The notes: a model not told the origin generated them from the letters alone. Counted from the first letter of the stretch, positions 7,425-15,321 are shown. The stretch is 15,321 nucleotides of DNA from CAIUSP01 sp040375675 (GCA_040375675.1 JBEIRY010000041.1:1-15321), one strand, 5' to 3'. Made by a program: numbers and translations.

Positions 7425-7430
7425 TAGCGT
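7425..7430 (+). promoter_or_regulatory. Putative -10 element before cysK
   Basis: TAGCGT (TANNNT) ends 9 bases before the cysK ATG and there is no Shine-Dalgarno, so a leaderless or near-leaderless transcript is possible. The 69-base gap also holds two direct copies of CGTCGGGT (7381-7388 and 7418-7425), the second abutting this element. They could be regulator sites, but this is unproven. Confidence 0.35.
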
Positions 7431-7439
7431 AATCCCGGT

Positions 7440-8399
7440 ATGGCCGAGACCCGAAAGAGACTCGACGCACTTCGCACCGCATCAGAGACCGCCGCGACCG
7501 TTGGGGAGACACCGATGGTCGAGATGAGGAACCTCAGACCAGAAGGCGGAGCGGAGATAGTCACCAAGCTCGAGTTCTTCAACCCCGGTGGGTCGATCAA
7601 AGACCGGATCGGGGTTGCCATGCTCGACGCGGCAGAGCGCGACGGGCTGATACCCGAGACAGGCGCAACGATCGTAGAGCCGACCAGCGGAAATACCGGT
7701 GTGGCGCTGGCCGTGGTCTGTGCCGCACGCGGGCACAGGCTGATCCTCACCCTTCCGGAAGGAATGGGCAGGGAGCGGCAGGCTCTGCTGCGAACTCTCG
7801 GCGCAGAGGTGCACGAGACGCCTTCGCTTGGAGGAATGGATGAAGCGGTCTCGCTCGCCAGGGAGATCGAGTCATCGGAGAAGGCATACATGCCTCAGCA
7901 GTTCTCCAATCCAGCCAATCCCGAAATACATCGCAGGACCACCGCCGAGGAGATCTGGCGTGATCTCGATGGGGAGGTTGATGTGTTCGTTACCGGAGTG
8001 GGAACCGGGGGCACCATTACCGGCGTGGGGCAGGTGTTGAAAGAGCGCAACCCCGAGGTCACGATCGTCGCGGTAGAGCCAGCCGGATCCCAGGTGCTCT
8101 CGGGGGGCGATCCGGGCCCACATCGAATTCAGGGCATCGGCGCCGGGTTCATCCCTGAGAACCTCGACCGCTCGGTGATAGACGAGGTAATCGCCGTAAG
8201 CGATGACGATGCAATCTCCGCGGCCCGTGAGTCGGCCCGTCGCGAGGGTCTGCTGATCGGTATCTCCGCCGGAGCTTCTCTGCATGCTGCGAAAGAGATC
8301 GCTGCCCGCAAGGAATTTGCTGGCCAGCGCGTGGTCACGATCGCCTGCGATACGGGAGAGCGCTACATGTCACTTCCGTTCTTCCCTCCCGAGGAGTGA
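7440..8399 (+). CDS. cysK: Cysteine synthase (O-acetylserine sulfhydrylase)
   Basis: PLP enzyme that makes cysteine from O-acetylserine and sulfide; cytoplasmic, 319 residues (family about 305-325). The PLP lysine is Lys54 in NPGGSIKDR. The substrate loop is EPTSGNTG (80-87) with TSGNT. The phosphate-binding loop is GTGGT (188-192). GISAGAS (274-280) carries the serine that contacts the pyridine ring, and QGIGAGFIP (231-239) is typical of CysK/CysM. The N-terminal family motif is present as VGETPMV instead of the usual IGNTPLV. It follows the Rrf2 gene after 69 bases and precedes cysE by 7 bases, so the two steps from serine to cysteine are adjacent. A cystathionine beta-synthase is less likely, because there are no CBS domains and cysE follows. 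The CysK/CysM/O-phosphoserine distinction is not fully settled by sequence reading. Confidence 0.95.
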   Translation: MAETRKRLDALRTASETAATVGETPMVEMRNLRPEGGAEIVTKLEFFNPGGSIKDRIGVAMLDAAERDGLIPETGATIVEPTSGNTGVALAVVCAARGHRLILTLPEGMGRERQALLRTLGAEVHETPSLGGMDEAVSLAREIESSEKAYMPQQFSNPANPEIHRRTTAEEIWRDLDGEVDVFVTGVGTGGTITGVGQVLKERNPEVTIVAVEPAGSQVLSGGDPGPHRIQGIGAGFIPENLDRSVIDEVIAVSDDDAISAARESARREGLLIGISAGASLHAAKEIAARKEFAGQRVVTIACDTGERYMSLPFFPPEE

Positions 8400-8406
8400 T
8401 GTAGCA

Positions 8407-9147
8407 GTGTTCGGCCTGCCAAGCCTGCGGCAAATAGTCGGAGAGATCGGCTCCGACTTGGCCGCAGCGCGCGACCGCGACCCCGCAGCCAGAGGTGTCG
8501 GGTCGTTGGAGATTCTTTTCGAGTGGCCCGGAGTACAGGCGGTGCTTGCCTATCGCCTGGCGCATGCTCTCTGGCAGGAGGGCGTACCGGTTGCCCCGCG
8601 GGTTCTCGCATATCTCTCTCGTGCCACCACCGGCATCGAAATTCACCCGGCAGCTGTAATCGGTAGCGACTTCTTCATCGATCACGGCGCAGGGGTGGTC
8701 ATAGGGGAGACGGCTGAGGTCGGCGACCGGGTCACGATCTACCAAGGTGTCACCCTCGGTGGTACTGGATTCGCCAGAGGTAAACGGCATCCGACGGTTG
8801 GAGATGACGTGACTATCGGGTCGGGCGCGAAGCTGCTCGGACCGGTGGAGATCGGATCCGCCTCGAAGGTGGGGGCAAACACGGTTGTGGTCGAGGATGT
8901 GCCTTCCCAGACGACGGTGGTTGGAAACCCCGGACGACCGGTCAAGGTCGAGGGTAAGAGTCCTGAGCACGGACCGGACGTGGACTGGATCCACCTGCCC
9001 GACCCGGTGGCAGATGCGATCAGGGAGATCGGAGATCGTGTCGCTGCCTTGGAAGATCGGGTCAGCCGCCTTACCGGCGAGAGAATCGAGCGGTCGAAGG
9101 TAAGTGAGATCCGTCCGCGCACGGGTCCGAGCTCGGCGGGGGGCTAG
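8407..9147 (+). CDS. cysE: Serine O-acetyltransferase
   Basis: Acetylates serine with acetyl-CoA to O-acetylserine, feeding CysK. With the GTG start at 8407 it has 246 residues. GAGGAG ends 10 bases upstream. The frame is open back to an ATG at 8284, but that would lie inside cysK and give no family-like sequence. Domain order: helical N-terminal part (1-75), then left-handed beta-helix hexapeptide repeats (about 78-180). Family residues are Asp92 and His93 in DHGAGVVIGETA, His128 in KRHPTVGD and SGAKLLGPVEIG, and the helix closes with VVGNPGRPVK. A C-terminal extension (about 195-246) contains a short coiled coil (DAIREIGDRVAALEDRVSRL). The protein ends ...PSSAGG rather than in isoleucine; in enterobacteria the terminal Ile docks into CysK, so the classic CysE-CysK complex is not supported here. 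Confidence 0.95.
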   Translation: MFGLPSLRQIVGEIGSDLAAARDRDPAARGVGSLEILFEWPGVQAVLAYRLAHALWQEGVPVAPRVLAYLSRATTGIEIHPAAVIGSDFFIDHGAGVVIGETAEVGDRVTIYQGVTLGGTGFARGKRHPTVGDDVTIGSGAKLLGPVEIGSASKVGANTVVVEDVPSQTTVVGNPGRPVKVEGKSPEHGPDVDWIHLPDPVADAIREIGDRVAALEDRVSRLTGERIERSKVSEIRPRTGPSSAGG

Positions 9148-9183
9148 GCAGGGCCGATTTGGCTCGGCAACCGAACCCACGGT

Positions 9184-9189
9184 TATTCT
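9184..9189 (+). promoter_or_regulatory. Putative leaderless promoter of pcrA
   Basis: TATTCT (TANNNT) ends 6 bases before the GTG at 9196. A weak -35-like TTGGCT (9159-9164) lies 19 bases further up. An imperfect dyad GGCTCGG-CAA-CCGAACC (9161-9177) overlaps the spacer and could be an operator. There is no Shine-Dalgarno before the GTG, consistent with a leaderless message. Confidence 0.5.
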
Positions 9190-9195
9190 CGCTGC

Positions 9196-11427
9196 GTGAG
9201 TGGAACCGGTACAGAGACCTCAGCCCCTGACGCAGACGCCCTGCTGGAGGGCCTGAACGCCCCCCAACAGGAAGCGGTTTCCTACGGCGAAGGTCCTTTG
9301 TTGGTTCTCGCAGGCGCGGGTTCGGGCAAGACACGAGCTCTCACTCACCGGATCGCCTGGTTGCTCGCCACTGGCAGGGCGCGTCCAGACGAGATACTCG
9401 CCATCACCTTCACCAACAAGGCTGCGCAGGAGATGCGTGACCGAGTGGGAGCGATGGTCGGGCAGGTGGAGCGCCGGATGTGGGTAATGACCTTTCATGC
9501 GGCTTGTGCGAGGTTGCTGAGGGCCGAGGCCGAGAAGCTTGGCTTCAAGCCGACCTACACGATCTATGACGAGTCCGACGCGCGCAGAATGGTCAAGCGG
9601 GTGCTCGACGCGCTCGAGGTGGATACGAAGCGTTACCCACCGCGCGCGATCAAGGCGCGGATCTCCGATGCGAAGAACAACCTGGTCGGCCCCTCCAAGT
9701 ACGCGGCGGAGGCTGACTCACCGTTCGAGGAATTGGTCGCCCAAGCCTATGCTCAATATCGCGATCGTATGCTCGAGGCCAACGCGATGGACTTCGACGA
9801 CCTGCTGGTCAACGCTGTTGCGATTCTCGAGCGGGACCCTGAGGTGCTGCGTCGTTACCGCGAGAGGTTCAAGTGGATACTGGTAGACGAGTATCAGGAT
9901 ACGAACCGCGCTCAGTACCGATTGCTTCAGCTCCTGGCTTCCGACAGCGGCAACATCACCGTTGTAGGCGACGACTCTCAGGCCATCTACGGTTTTCGCG
10001 GCTCGGATGTACGCAACATCCTCGAGTTCGAACGCGATTTTCCTGGCGCTGCAGTGGTCAAGCTCGAACAGAACTATCGCTCTACCCAGAACATTCTCGG
10101 GGCTGCCAACGCGGTGATCGCAAACAACCCGGAGAATCTCGAGAAGGTGCTGTGGAGTGAGGCCCCCGACGGCGATCCGATCAAGGTGGTGACCCTGGAT
10201 GATGAGCACGCTGAGGCGCGCTATGTGGCAGGTCAGATCGAGACCTTGGTCGAGGCAGGTACTCCACGAGAGGAGATCGCGGTCTTCTATCGCGTCAATG
10301 CGCAGAGTCGAGTGCTCGAGGATGTGCTCGTTCGCTACGAGATGCCCTACCAAGTGGTCGGAGGCACGAAGTTCTATGAACGGGCCGAGATCAAGGATGC
10401 GATCGGCTACTTGACCCTGATCAACAACCCCTCAGATCAGATGGCCTTCAGCCGCGTGGTCAACTCTCCCAAGCGCGGAATCGGTCAGACCTCGCAGTCG
10501 CGTTTGTTGGCCTACGCAAATACGAGCGGGCGCAGCATCTGGGAGGTAGCCTGCGACGCGCCAGAGGTACCCGGTCTCGGTGCGGCAGCGGTTCGCTCTT
10601 TGGGCAGGTTCACGGAGATGATGGAAGAGCTTCGCGAGGGTTTCGAGGGGCGTCCTGTCGCCGACTTGCTGGAGGAGATCCTCGCTCGCACCGACTACCT
10701 CGAGACTCTCAGGGCTGAGCGAACGGTCGAGGCCGAGGGCAGGGTGGAAAACCTCGAGGAACTGGTCGGCGTTGCCCGTGAGTTCGATGCCAACAACAAG
10801 GCCGAGGGCGCGACTGAGAACCTCCCGCTCGAGGAGTTCCTCCAGGCCGTTTCTCTCTACACGGACCAAGACGGACTGACTGACGATGAGGGGAAGGTAA
10901 CCCTGATGACCCTGCACAACGCCAAGGGTCTCGAGTACGAAGCGGCTTTCGTGATCGGTTGCGAGGAAGGCACATTCCCACACAGCAGAGCACTCGAGGA
11001 GGGCTCGGAAGGAGAGGAGAGACGCCTCTGTTACGTCGGGATCACCAGGGCGCGCCGTAGCCTCTGGTTGACCAATGCACGTGCTCGCCGCATGTACGGT
11101 GGCCGGGCGGAGCCGACCATTCCATCTCGATTCTTCGACGAGCTGCCAGAGGGTCTGATCGAAGCCGAAGGAGATCGCTCACGATCCGGGCGCGCTGATT
11201 CTGGTTCGTTCGGAGGCTGGTCCTCGGAGCCCCAGTCGCGACCGCAACCACTGACCGATGTTCCGAGCTTCTCGGTTGGAGACGATGTCATCCACGAGAG
11301 CTTCGGCGAAGGGGTGATAACCGGTGTCGAGCCAGGCGGAGTGGTGACGGTGAGGTTTTCGGGCGAGGGCGCGGAGCGAAAGCTGATGGCCGACTACGCG
11401 CCGTTGAGCCTTGCGAGGGCCAGCTGA
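9196..11427 (+). CDS. pcrA: ATP-dependent DNA helicase PcrA/UvrD
   Basis: Superfamily 1A 3'-5' helicase for repair, replication-fork clearance and RecA removal. The product is 743 residues, typical for PcrA. In order: Q motif LNAPQQEAV (20-28), Walker A AGAGSGKT (39-46), motif Ia ITFTNKAAQEMRDRV, TFHAACARLLR, Walker B VDEYQDT with Asp231-Glu232, motif III GDDSQAIYGFRGSD, motif IV LEQNYRSTQNI, motif V VTLMTLHNAKGLEYEAAFVIG and motif VI RRLCYVGITRARRSLWLT. A flexible Gly/Ser/Arg linker (about 650-690) leads to a C-terminal Tudor-like domain (about 691-740, FSVGDDVIHESFGEGVITGV). In PcrA/UvrD this domain binds RNA polymerase, so a role in transcription-coupled repair is likely. The start is GTG 9196, with a -10-like element just before it. 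The stop overlaps folD (TGATG). RecB or Rep are less likely because of the Tudor domain and overall length. Confidence 0.95.
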   Translation: MSGTGTETSAPDADALLEGLNAPQQEAVSYGEGPLLVLAGAGSGKTRALTHRIAWLLATGRARPDEILAITFTNKAAQEMRDRVGAMVGQVERRMWVMTFHAACARLLRAEAEKLGFKPTYTIYDESDARRMVKRVLDALEVDTKRYPPRAIKARISDAKNNLVGPSKYAAEADSPFEELVAQAYAQYRDRMLEANAMDFDDLLVNAVAILERDPEVLRRYRERFKWILVDEYQDTNRAQYRLLQLLASDSGNITVVGDDSQAIYGFRGSDVRNILEFERDFPGAAVVKLEQNYRSTQNILGAANAVIANNPENLEKVLWSEAPDGDPIKVVTLDDEHAEARYVAGQIETLVEAGTPREEIAVFYRVNAQSRVLEDVLVRYEMPYQVVGGTKFYERAEIKDAIGYLTLINNPSDQMAFSRVVNSPKRGIGQTSQSRLLAYANTSGRSIWEVACDAPEVPGLGAAAVRSLGRFTEMMEELREGFEGRPVADLLEEILARTDYLETLRAERTVEAEGRVENLEELVGVAREFDANNKAEGATENLPLEEFLQAVSLYTDQDGLTDDEGKVTLMTLHNAKGLEYEAAFVIGCEEGTFPHSRALEEGSEGEERRLCYVGITRARRSLWLTNARARRMYGGRAEPTIPSRFFDELPEGLIEAEGDRSRSGRADSGSFGGWSSEPQSRPQPLTDVPSFSVGDDVIHESFGEGVITGVEPGGVVTVRFSGEGAERKLMADYAPLSLARAS

Positions 11428-12281
11428 TGGCGGCAACGGTAATCGATGGCAAGGCGGTTGCGGCGCGGGTCAGGGCAGAGGTTGCCGAGGAGGCTGTGTC
11501 GCTCGAGGCAAGCCTTGGCAGGAAGCCAGGTCTCGCCACCGTTTTGGTGGGAGATGACCCCGCATCTTCCATCTATGTGGCTCGCAAGCACGAAGCGTGT
11601 GAGGAGGTTGGTATCGCTTCCTTCCACCACGAGCCGGGAGGCGACATCTCTCAAGCGGATCTGGCCGCACTGATCGAACAGCTCAACTCAGCCTCAGAGG
11701 TAGACGGGATCTTGCTCCAGCTCCCGCTTCCGGATCATCTCGAAGCCGAGCCGCTGATCGCCTCCATCTCGCCCGCCAAGGATGTAGACGGTTTGACTCC
11801 GTACAGCGCCGGCCTGTTGGCTACCGGCACCCCGGGATTAGTGCCTTGTACTCCGCGCGGTGTCATGGAATTGCTTCGAAGCGAGGGCGTAGACCCGGCC
11901 GGCAAGAGGGCGGTGGTGGTGGGGAGGTCTACCCTCGTCGGTCGTCCGGTGGCTGCGCTGTTGCTGGCAGCGGATGCCACAGTCACCATGGCTCACAGCA
12001 GGACACCGGATCTGCCTGCGGTCTGCCGTGAGGCCGAGATCCTGATCGCTGCGGCCGGGCGGCCGGGCTTGATAGGCGCCGAGATGGTCGCTCCTGGTGC
12101 GACGGTGATAGATGTCGGCACCAACCGGACCGACGACGGGCTGGTAGGGGATGTCGATTTCGAGGCGGTAGCGGAGGTAGCGGGTCTGATCACTCCGGTG
12201 CCGGGCGGAGTGGGCCCGATGACTATCGCAATGCTTCTGGCGAACACCGTCGAAGCGGCATCCACGCCTGAGCAAGCATGA
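11427..12281 (+). CDS. folD: Bifunctional methylene-THF dehydrogenase / methenyl-THF cyclohydrolase
   Basis: One-carbon metabolism enzyme that interconverts 5,10-methylene-, methenyl- and 10-formyl-tetrahydrofolate with NADP; 284 residues, typical. Active-site residues are present: Tyr50 and Lys54 in SIYVARKHEAC, Gln98 in LLQLPLP, and Asp121 in KDVDGLTP. The Rossmann motif is VVVGRSTLVGRPVA and the C-terminal signature is TPVPGGVGPMTIAMLLANT. ATG 11427 shares its A with the pcrA stop; GAGGG (11415-11419) lies 7 bases upstream as ribosome-binding site, so pcrA and folD are translationally coupled. The link to pcrA looks like chromosomal packing rather than shared function. Confidence 0.96.
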   Translation: MAATVIDGKAVAARVRAEVAEEAVSLEASLGRKPGLATVLVGDDPASSIYVARKHEACEEVGIASFHHEPGGDISQADLAALIEQLNSASEVDGILLQLPLPDHLEAEPLIASISPAKDVDGLTPYSAGLLATGTPGLVPCTPRGVMELLRSEGVDPAGKRAVVVGRSTLVGRPVAALLLAADATVTMAHSRTPDLPAVCREAEILIAAAGRPGLIGAEMVAPGATVIDVGTNRTDDGLVGDVDFEAVAEVAGLITPVPGGVGPMTIAMLLANTVEAASTPEQA

Positions 12282-12296
12282 TTTCTTGCCTGCTCA
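12269..12296 (+). terminator. Hairpin spanning the folD stop, possible weak terminator
   Basis: TGAGCA-A-GCA pairs with TGC-C-TGCTCA: nine pairs, one internal mismatch, 8-base loop containing the folD stop codon. No T-run follows, so it is only a candidate terminator or stability hairpin at the end of the pcrA-folD message. Confidence 0.35.
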
Positions 12297-12392
12297 AGCC
12301 GAATACGGTCGCCGACCGAAACCGTCGTTAGGATTGAAAACGTCGTCTCTGCGCCCCGAGCGGGCGCGAGGAAAGGAACAGGCACAAGGAAG
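12297..12392 (+). promoter_or_regulatory. Leader region of the first membrane-protein gene: -10-like box and GC-rich hairpin
   Basis: TAGGAT (12329-12334) fits TANNNT and would give a leader of about 50 bases. Inside it, GCGCCC (12351-12356) and GGGCGC (12362-12367) form a perfect 6-bp hairpin with a 5-base loop. The purine-rich GAGGAAAGGA (12368-12377) and AAGGAAG (12386-12392) follow, ahead of the ATG at 12393. The promoter has no clear -35 box. Confidence 0.35.
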
Positions 12393-12827
12393 ATGGATCT
12401 CAGTCGCTTCACCACTGGACAACGCATCGCCGGAGCAGGCGGGCTTTTGCTCTTCATTTCACTTTTCCTTCCTTGGTACGCCCTTTCCGGAGCCAACTAC
12501 GGTGCTGATTTCGGCAATCAGAGTGGCCTCGCTTGGGAGAGCACTCTCGACCTCTACCTGCTGATAACCGTAGGAATAGCTTTTGCCTGCACCTTCGGTG
12601 TTGGCCGCGGAGTTCTGATTCCCGGCGTCTCGACCGGTGGCGCGGCTGCGCTGCTTGGCGGGATCGGGTTCTTCCTCTTGCTCTGGCGACTCGTTTTCGA
12701 CTTTCCCGCAGGTGGCGGCCGCATGGTCGGCATCTTCTTCGCCTTGATCGCAACCGCAGTGGTCCTCGTCGGCGGCCTGCGCTGTAACGCCGAGGACCAG
12801 GCCCGCGGCTGGGACGACACCTACTGA
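12393..12827 (+). CDS. Small four-helix membrane protein, unknown function
   Basis: 144 residues with four hydrophobic helices at about 11-28, 52-70, 80-100 and 110-129, and short polar ends. It begins MDLSRFTTGQRIAGAGGLLLFISLFLPWY, a start style I associate with uncharacterised membrane proteins of Thermoleophilia. Landmarks are FLPWY at the end of helix 1, WESTLDL before helix 2, and LLLWRLVFDFPAG between helices 3 and 4. The next gene has matching landmarks in the same places, so the two are probably paralogs. There is no enzyme motif, no signal-peptide cleavage site and only two cysteines. Orientation and function are unknown. Its gene lies 111 bases after folD and 40 bases before its neighbour. 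Confidence 0.85.
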   Translation: MDLSRFTTGQRIAGAGGLLLFISLFLPWYALSGANYGADFGNQSGLAWESTLDLYLLITVGIAFACTFGVGRGVLIPGVSTGGAAALLGGIGFFLLLWRLVFDFPAGGGRMVGIFFALIATAVVLVGGLRCNAEDQARGWDDTY

Positions 12828-12867
12828 ATCACCGCTTGAAACTTGGCGCCGACCATCGGGAAGTAGC

Positions 12868-13287
12868 GTGAGCGTCTCCGCGGCAAGAACCTTCGGCGTA
12901 GCCCTCTCTGTGCTGGGACTCGCACTTCTGCTGGTTTCGTTTCTACTCGAATGGTTCGAGTTCTCAGATCAGGCGGCGAACCTGTGGCAGTCCTTTGACG
13001 TGGTCGATATTTTCGTGGCGGCCTCGATGCTTGCCGCGATTTCTGCCGGTCCGGCTGCGGTGTTCGCAGAGCGCCAGGGGCTGGCGGTGACAGTCGCCAC
13101 TGTTTCCGCGAATCTGGCAGTTCCTGCCACCGCACTTCTGTGCTGGCGGGTGATCGATCTACCCGGCGAGGATGTGAGCAGAGCGATCGGAATCTGGATC
13201 GGTCTGGGCCTCGAGGCAGGAATCCTCGTCACCTCCTTTGCTGCGATGGGTGGGGGCGCGCCGCCACGCCTATCATCTGCGCGGTGA
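12868..13287 (+). CDS. Small four-helix membrane protein, probable paralog of the preceding gene
   Basis: 139 residues from a GTG start, with helices at about 8-28, 45-64, 72-92 and 106-126. It repeats the layout of the upstream gene: SFLLEWF after helix 1, a tryptophan motif WQSFDVVD before helix 2, and LLCWRVIDLPGE before helix 4, which continues RAIGIWIGLGL. The likeness is in landmarks and topology, not long identity. The start is supported by the hydrophobic N-terminus following at once; GGGAAG (12858-12863) is a weak ribosome site. Its last codons overlap gatC by 4 bases (GTGA), so it is very likely co-transcribed with gatCAB, although a link to tRNA amidation is only positional. Function unknown. 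Confidence 0.85.
   Translation: MSVSAARTFGVALSVLGLALLLVSFLLEWFEFSDQAANLWQSFDVVDIFVAASMLAAISAGPAAVFAERQGLAVTVATVSANLAVPATALLCWRVIDLPGEDVSRAIGIWIGLGLEAGILVTSFAAMGGGAPPRLSSAR
13271..13276 (+). promoter_or_regulatory. Putative internal leaderless promoter for gatC
   Basis: TATCAT fits TANNNT closely and ends 7 bases before the gatC GTG, inside the final codons of the membrane-protein gene. It could let gatCAB be transcribed independently of the upstream pair. No -35 box is visible. Confidence 0.5.
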
Positions 13288-13573
13288 TCGACCGCGAACA
13301 GGTAAAGCACGTCGCAAGGCTTGCGCGACTCAGCCTCAGCGAGGAGGAAGAGTCGCGGATGACCGAGCAGCTCTCGGGCATCCTCGAGCACGTCGAGAAA
13401 ATCGCCGGACTCGACCTAGACGGCGTCGAACCGACTACCCATGTGGTGGAGCTGACCAACAGGTTTCGTGAGGACGTCCCGGTCGAGGCGCCCCCGCGAG
13501 AGACCTTGTTGGACGCAGCACCCGAGACCGGTGACGGCAATGAGGGCTTCGAGGTTCCCTCGCCCCAGGCCTG

Positions 13574-13574
<1 letters not shown>
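13284..13574 (+). CDS. gatC: Asp-tRNA(Asn)/Glu-tRNA(Gln) amidotransferase subunit C
   Basis: Small subunit that wraps round GatA and GatB and stabilises the GatCAB complex. With GTG 13284 it has 96 residues, the normal size (about 95-100), and begins MIDREQVKHVARLARLSLSEEEESR, the standard GatC opening. It continues LSGILEHVEKIAGLDLDGVEPTTHV and an LREDxP-like FREDVPVEAPPRETLLDAAPE segment. The frame is open back to an ATG at 13140, but those 48 residues lie in the membrane-protein gene and have no GatC character. The start overlaps the upstream stop (GTGA) and the stop overlaps gatA by one base (TGATG). Confidence 0.96.
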
Positions 13575-15027
<1,453 letters not shown>

Positions 15028-15031
<4 letters not shown>

Positions 15032-15321
15032 GCGCTCTGGAGCCCGTGATCGGTTTGGAGATCCACGTTCAGCTCGCAACCGAGACCAAGATGTTCTGCG
15101 GTTGCACGCTCTCCTTCGGGGACGAGCCGAACAGCCACATATGCCCGGTCTGTCTCGGACACCCGGGTGTTCTGCCAAACGTGAACGAGCAGGCGATCAT
15201 CCACGCCCTGATGATTGGGCAGGCGCTCGGATGCGAGATAGCCGGGAGCTCGACATTCCACAGAAAGAACTACTTCTACCCCGATCTGCCCAAGGGCTAC
15301 CAGATCTCCCAGTACGACCAC
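15028..15321 (+). CDS. gatB: Asp-tRNA(Asn)/Glu-tRNA(Gln) amidotransferase subunit B, 3' end beyond window
   Basis: The first 98 residues of the kinase/amidotransferase subunit, which phosphorylates and amidates the mischarged Glu or Asp on tRNA. It starts at GTG 15028, overlapping the gatA stop (GTGA), with a G-rich ribosome site (AAGGGGGGA) ending 4 bases upstream. The visible part shows VIGLEIHVQLATETKMFCGC, with Glu11 and His13 of the active site. A zinc site is formed by Cys24, Cys26, Cys39 and Cys42 (CPVCLGHPGVLP), followed by the signature RKNYFYPDLPKGYQISQYD. The full protein is usually about 475-500 residues, so roughly four fifths lie outside. Confidence 0.96.

Noticed and set aside
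8284..8406. Extension of cysE to ATG 8284 inside cysK.
   Set aside because: The added sequence is cysK in another frame; CysE-like sequence begins at GTG 8407, which also has a GAGGAG upstream.
13140..13283. N-terminal extension of gatC to ATG 13140.
   Set aside because: Those 48 residues are the membrane-protein gene read in another frame; GatC proteins are about 96 residues and begin as at 13284.

Overview
The window is a gene-dense stretch of a bacterial chromosome of moderately high GC. It carries thirteen convincing protein genes, eleven of them complete and one cut at each edge. Several things point to an actinobacterium, most likely of the Thermoleophilia/Solirubrobacterales type: a resuscitation-factor-like transglycosylase domain fused to a coiled coil, a DnaE1-type polymerase with an intact PHP metal site, a PcrA helicase, the GatCAB amidotransferase, frequent GTG starts, and several genes whose -10-like element lies only 6-9 bases before the start codon. 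The lineage is inferred from protein character; there is no rRNA here to confirm it. No gap between genes exceeds about 120 bases. I saw no tRNA, rRNA, CRISPR array, insertion sequence or phage gene.

Layout. Bases 2-646: 3' part of a coiled-coil/transglycosylase cell-wall enzyme. Bases 647-764: spacer with two hairpins. Bases 765-4268: dnaE, replicative polymerase. Bases 4313-4717: unknown nine-cysteine small protein with its own apparent promoter. It converges, with only 4 bases between stops, on nfo (endonuclease IV, minus strand, 4722-5600). nfo diverges from gltX (5611-6975) with only 10 bases between start codons. gltX overlaps an Rrf2-family regulator (6972-7370), followed by cysK (7440-8399) and cysE (8407-9147): a cysteine biosynthesis block. 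Then pcrA (9196-11427) overlaps folD (11427-12281). Two small four-helix membrane proteins, apparently paralogs (12393-12827, 12868-13287), lead directly by overlap into gatC (13284-13574), gatA (13574-15031) and gatB (15028 onward, cut by the window).

How the genes fit together. dnaE, nfo and pcrA cover replication and repair. The Rrf2 protein next to cysK and cysE looks like a CymR-type regulator of cysteine supply; it lacks the cysteines that hold an Fe-S cluster in IscR. gltX and gatCAB together suggest indirect Gln-tRNA(Gln) (and perhaps Asn-tRNA) synthesis, in which GatCAB amidates a mischarged tRNA.

Most of the window is housekeeping, and I found no convincing new multi-gene system. 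The least explained items are the nine-cysteine protein, the tandem membrane-protein pair fused by overlap to gatC, the mutually embedded nfo/gltX start region, and the recurrent leaderless-type promoters.
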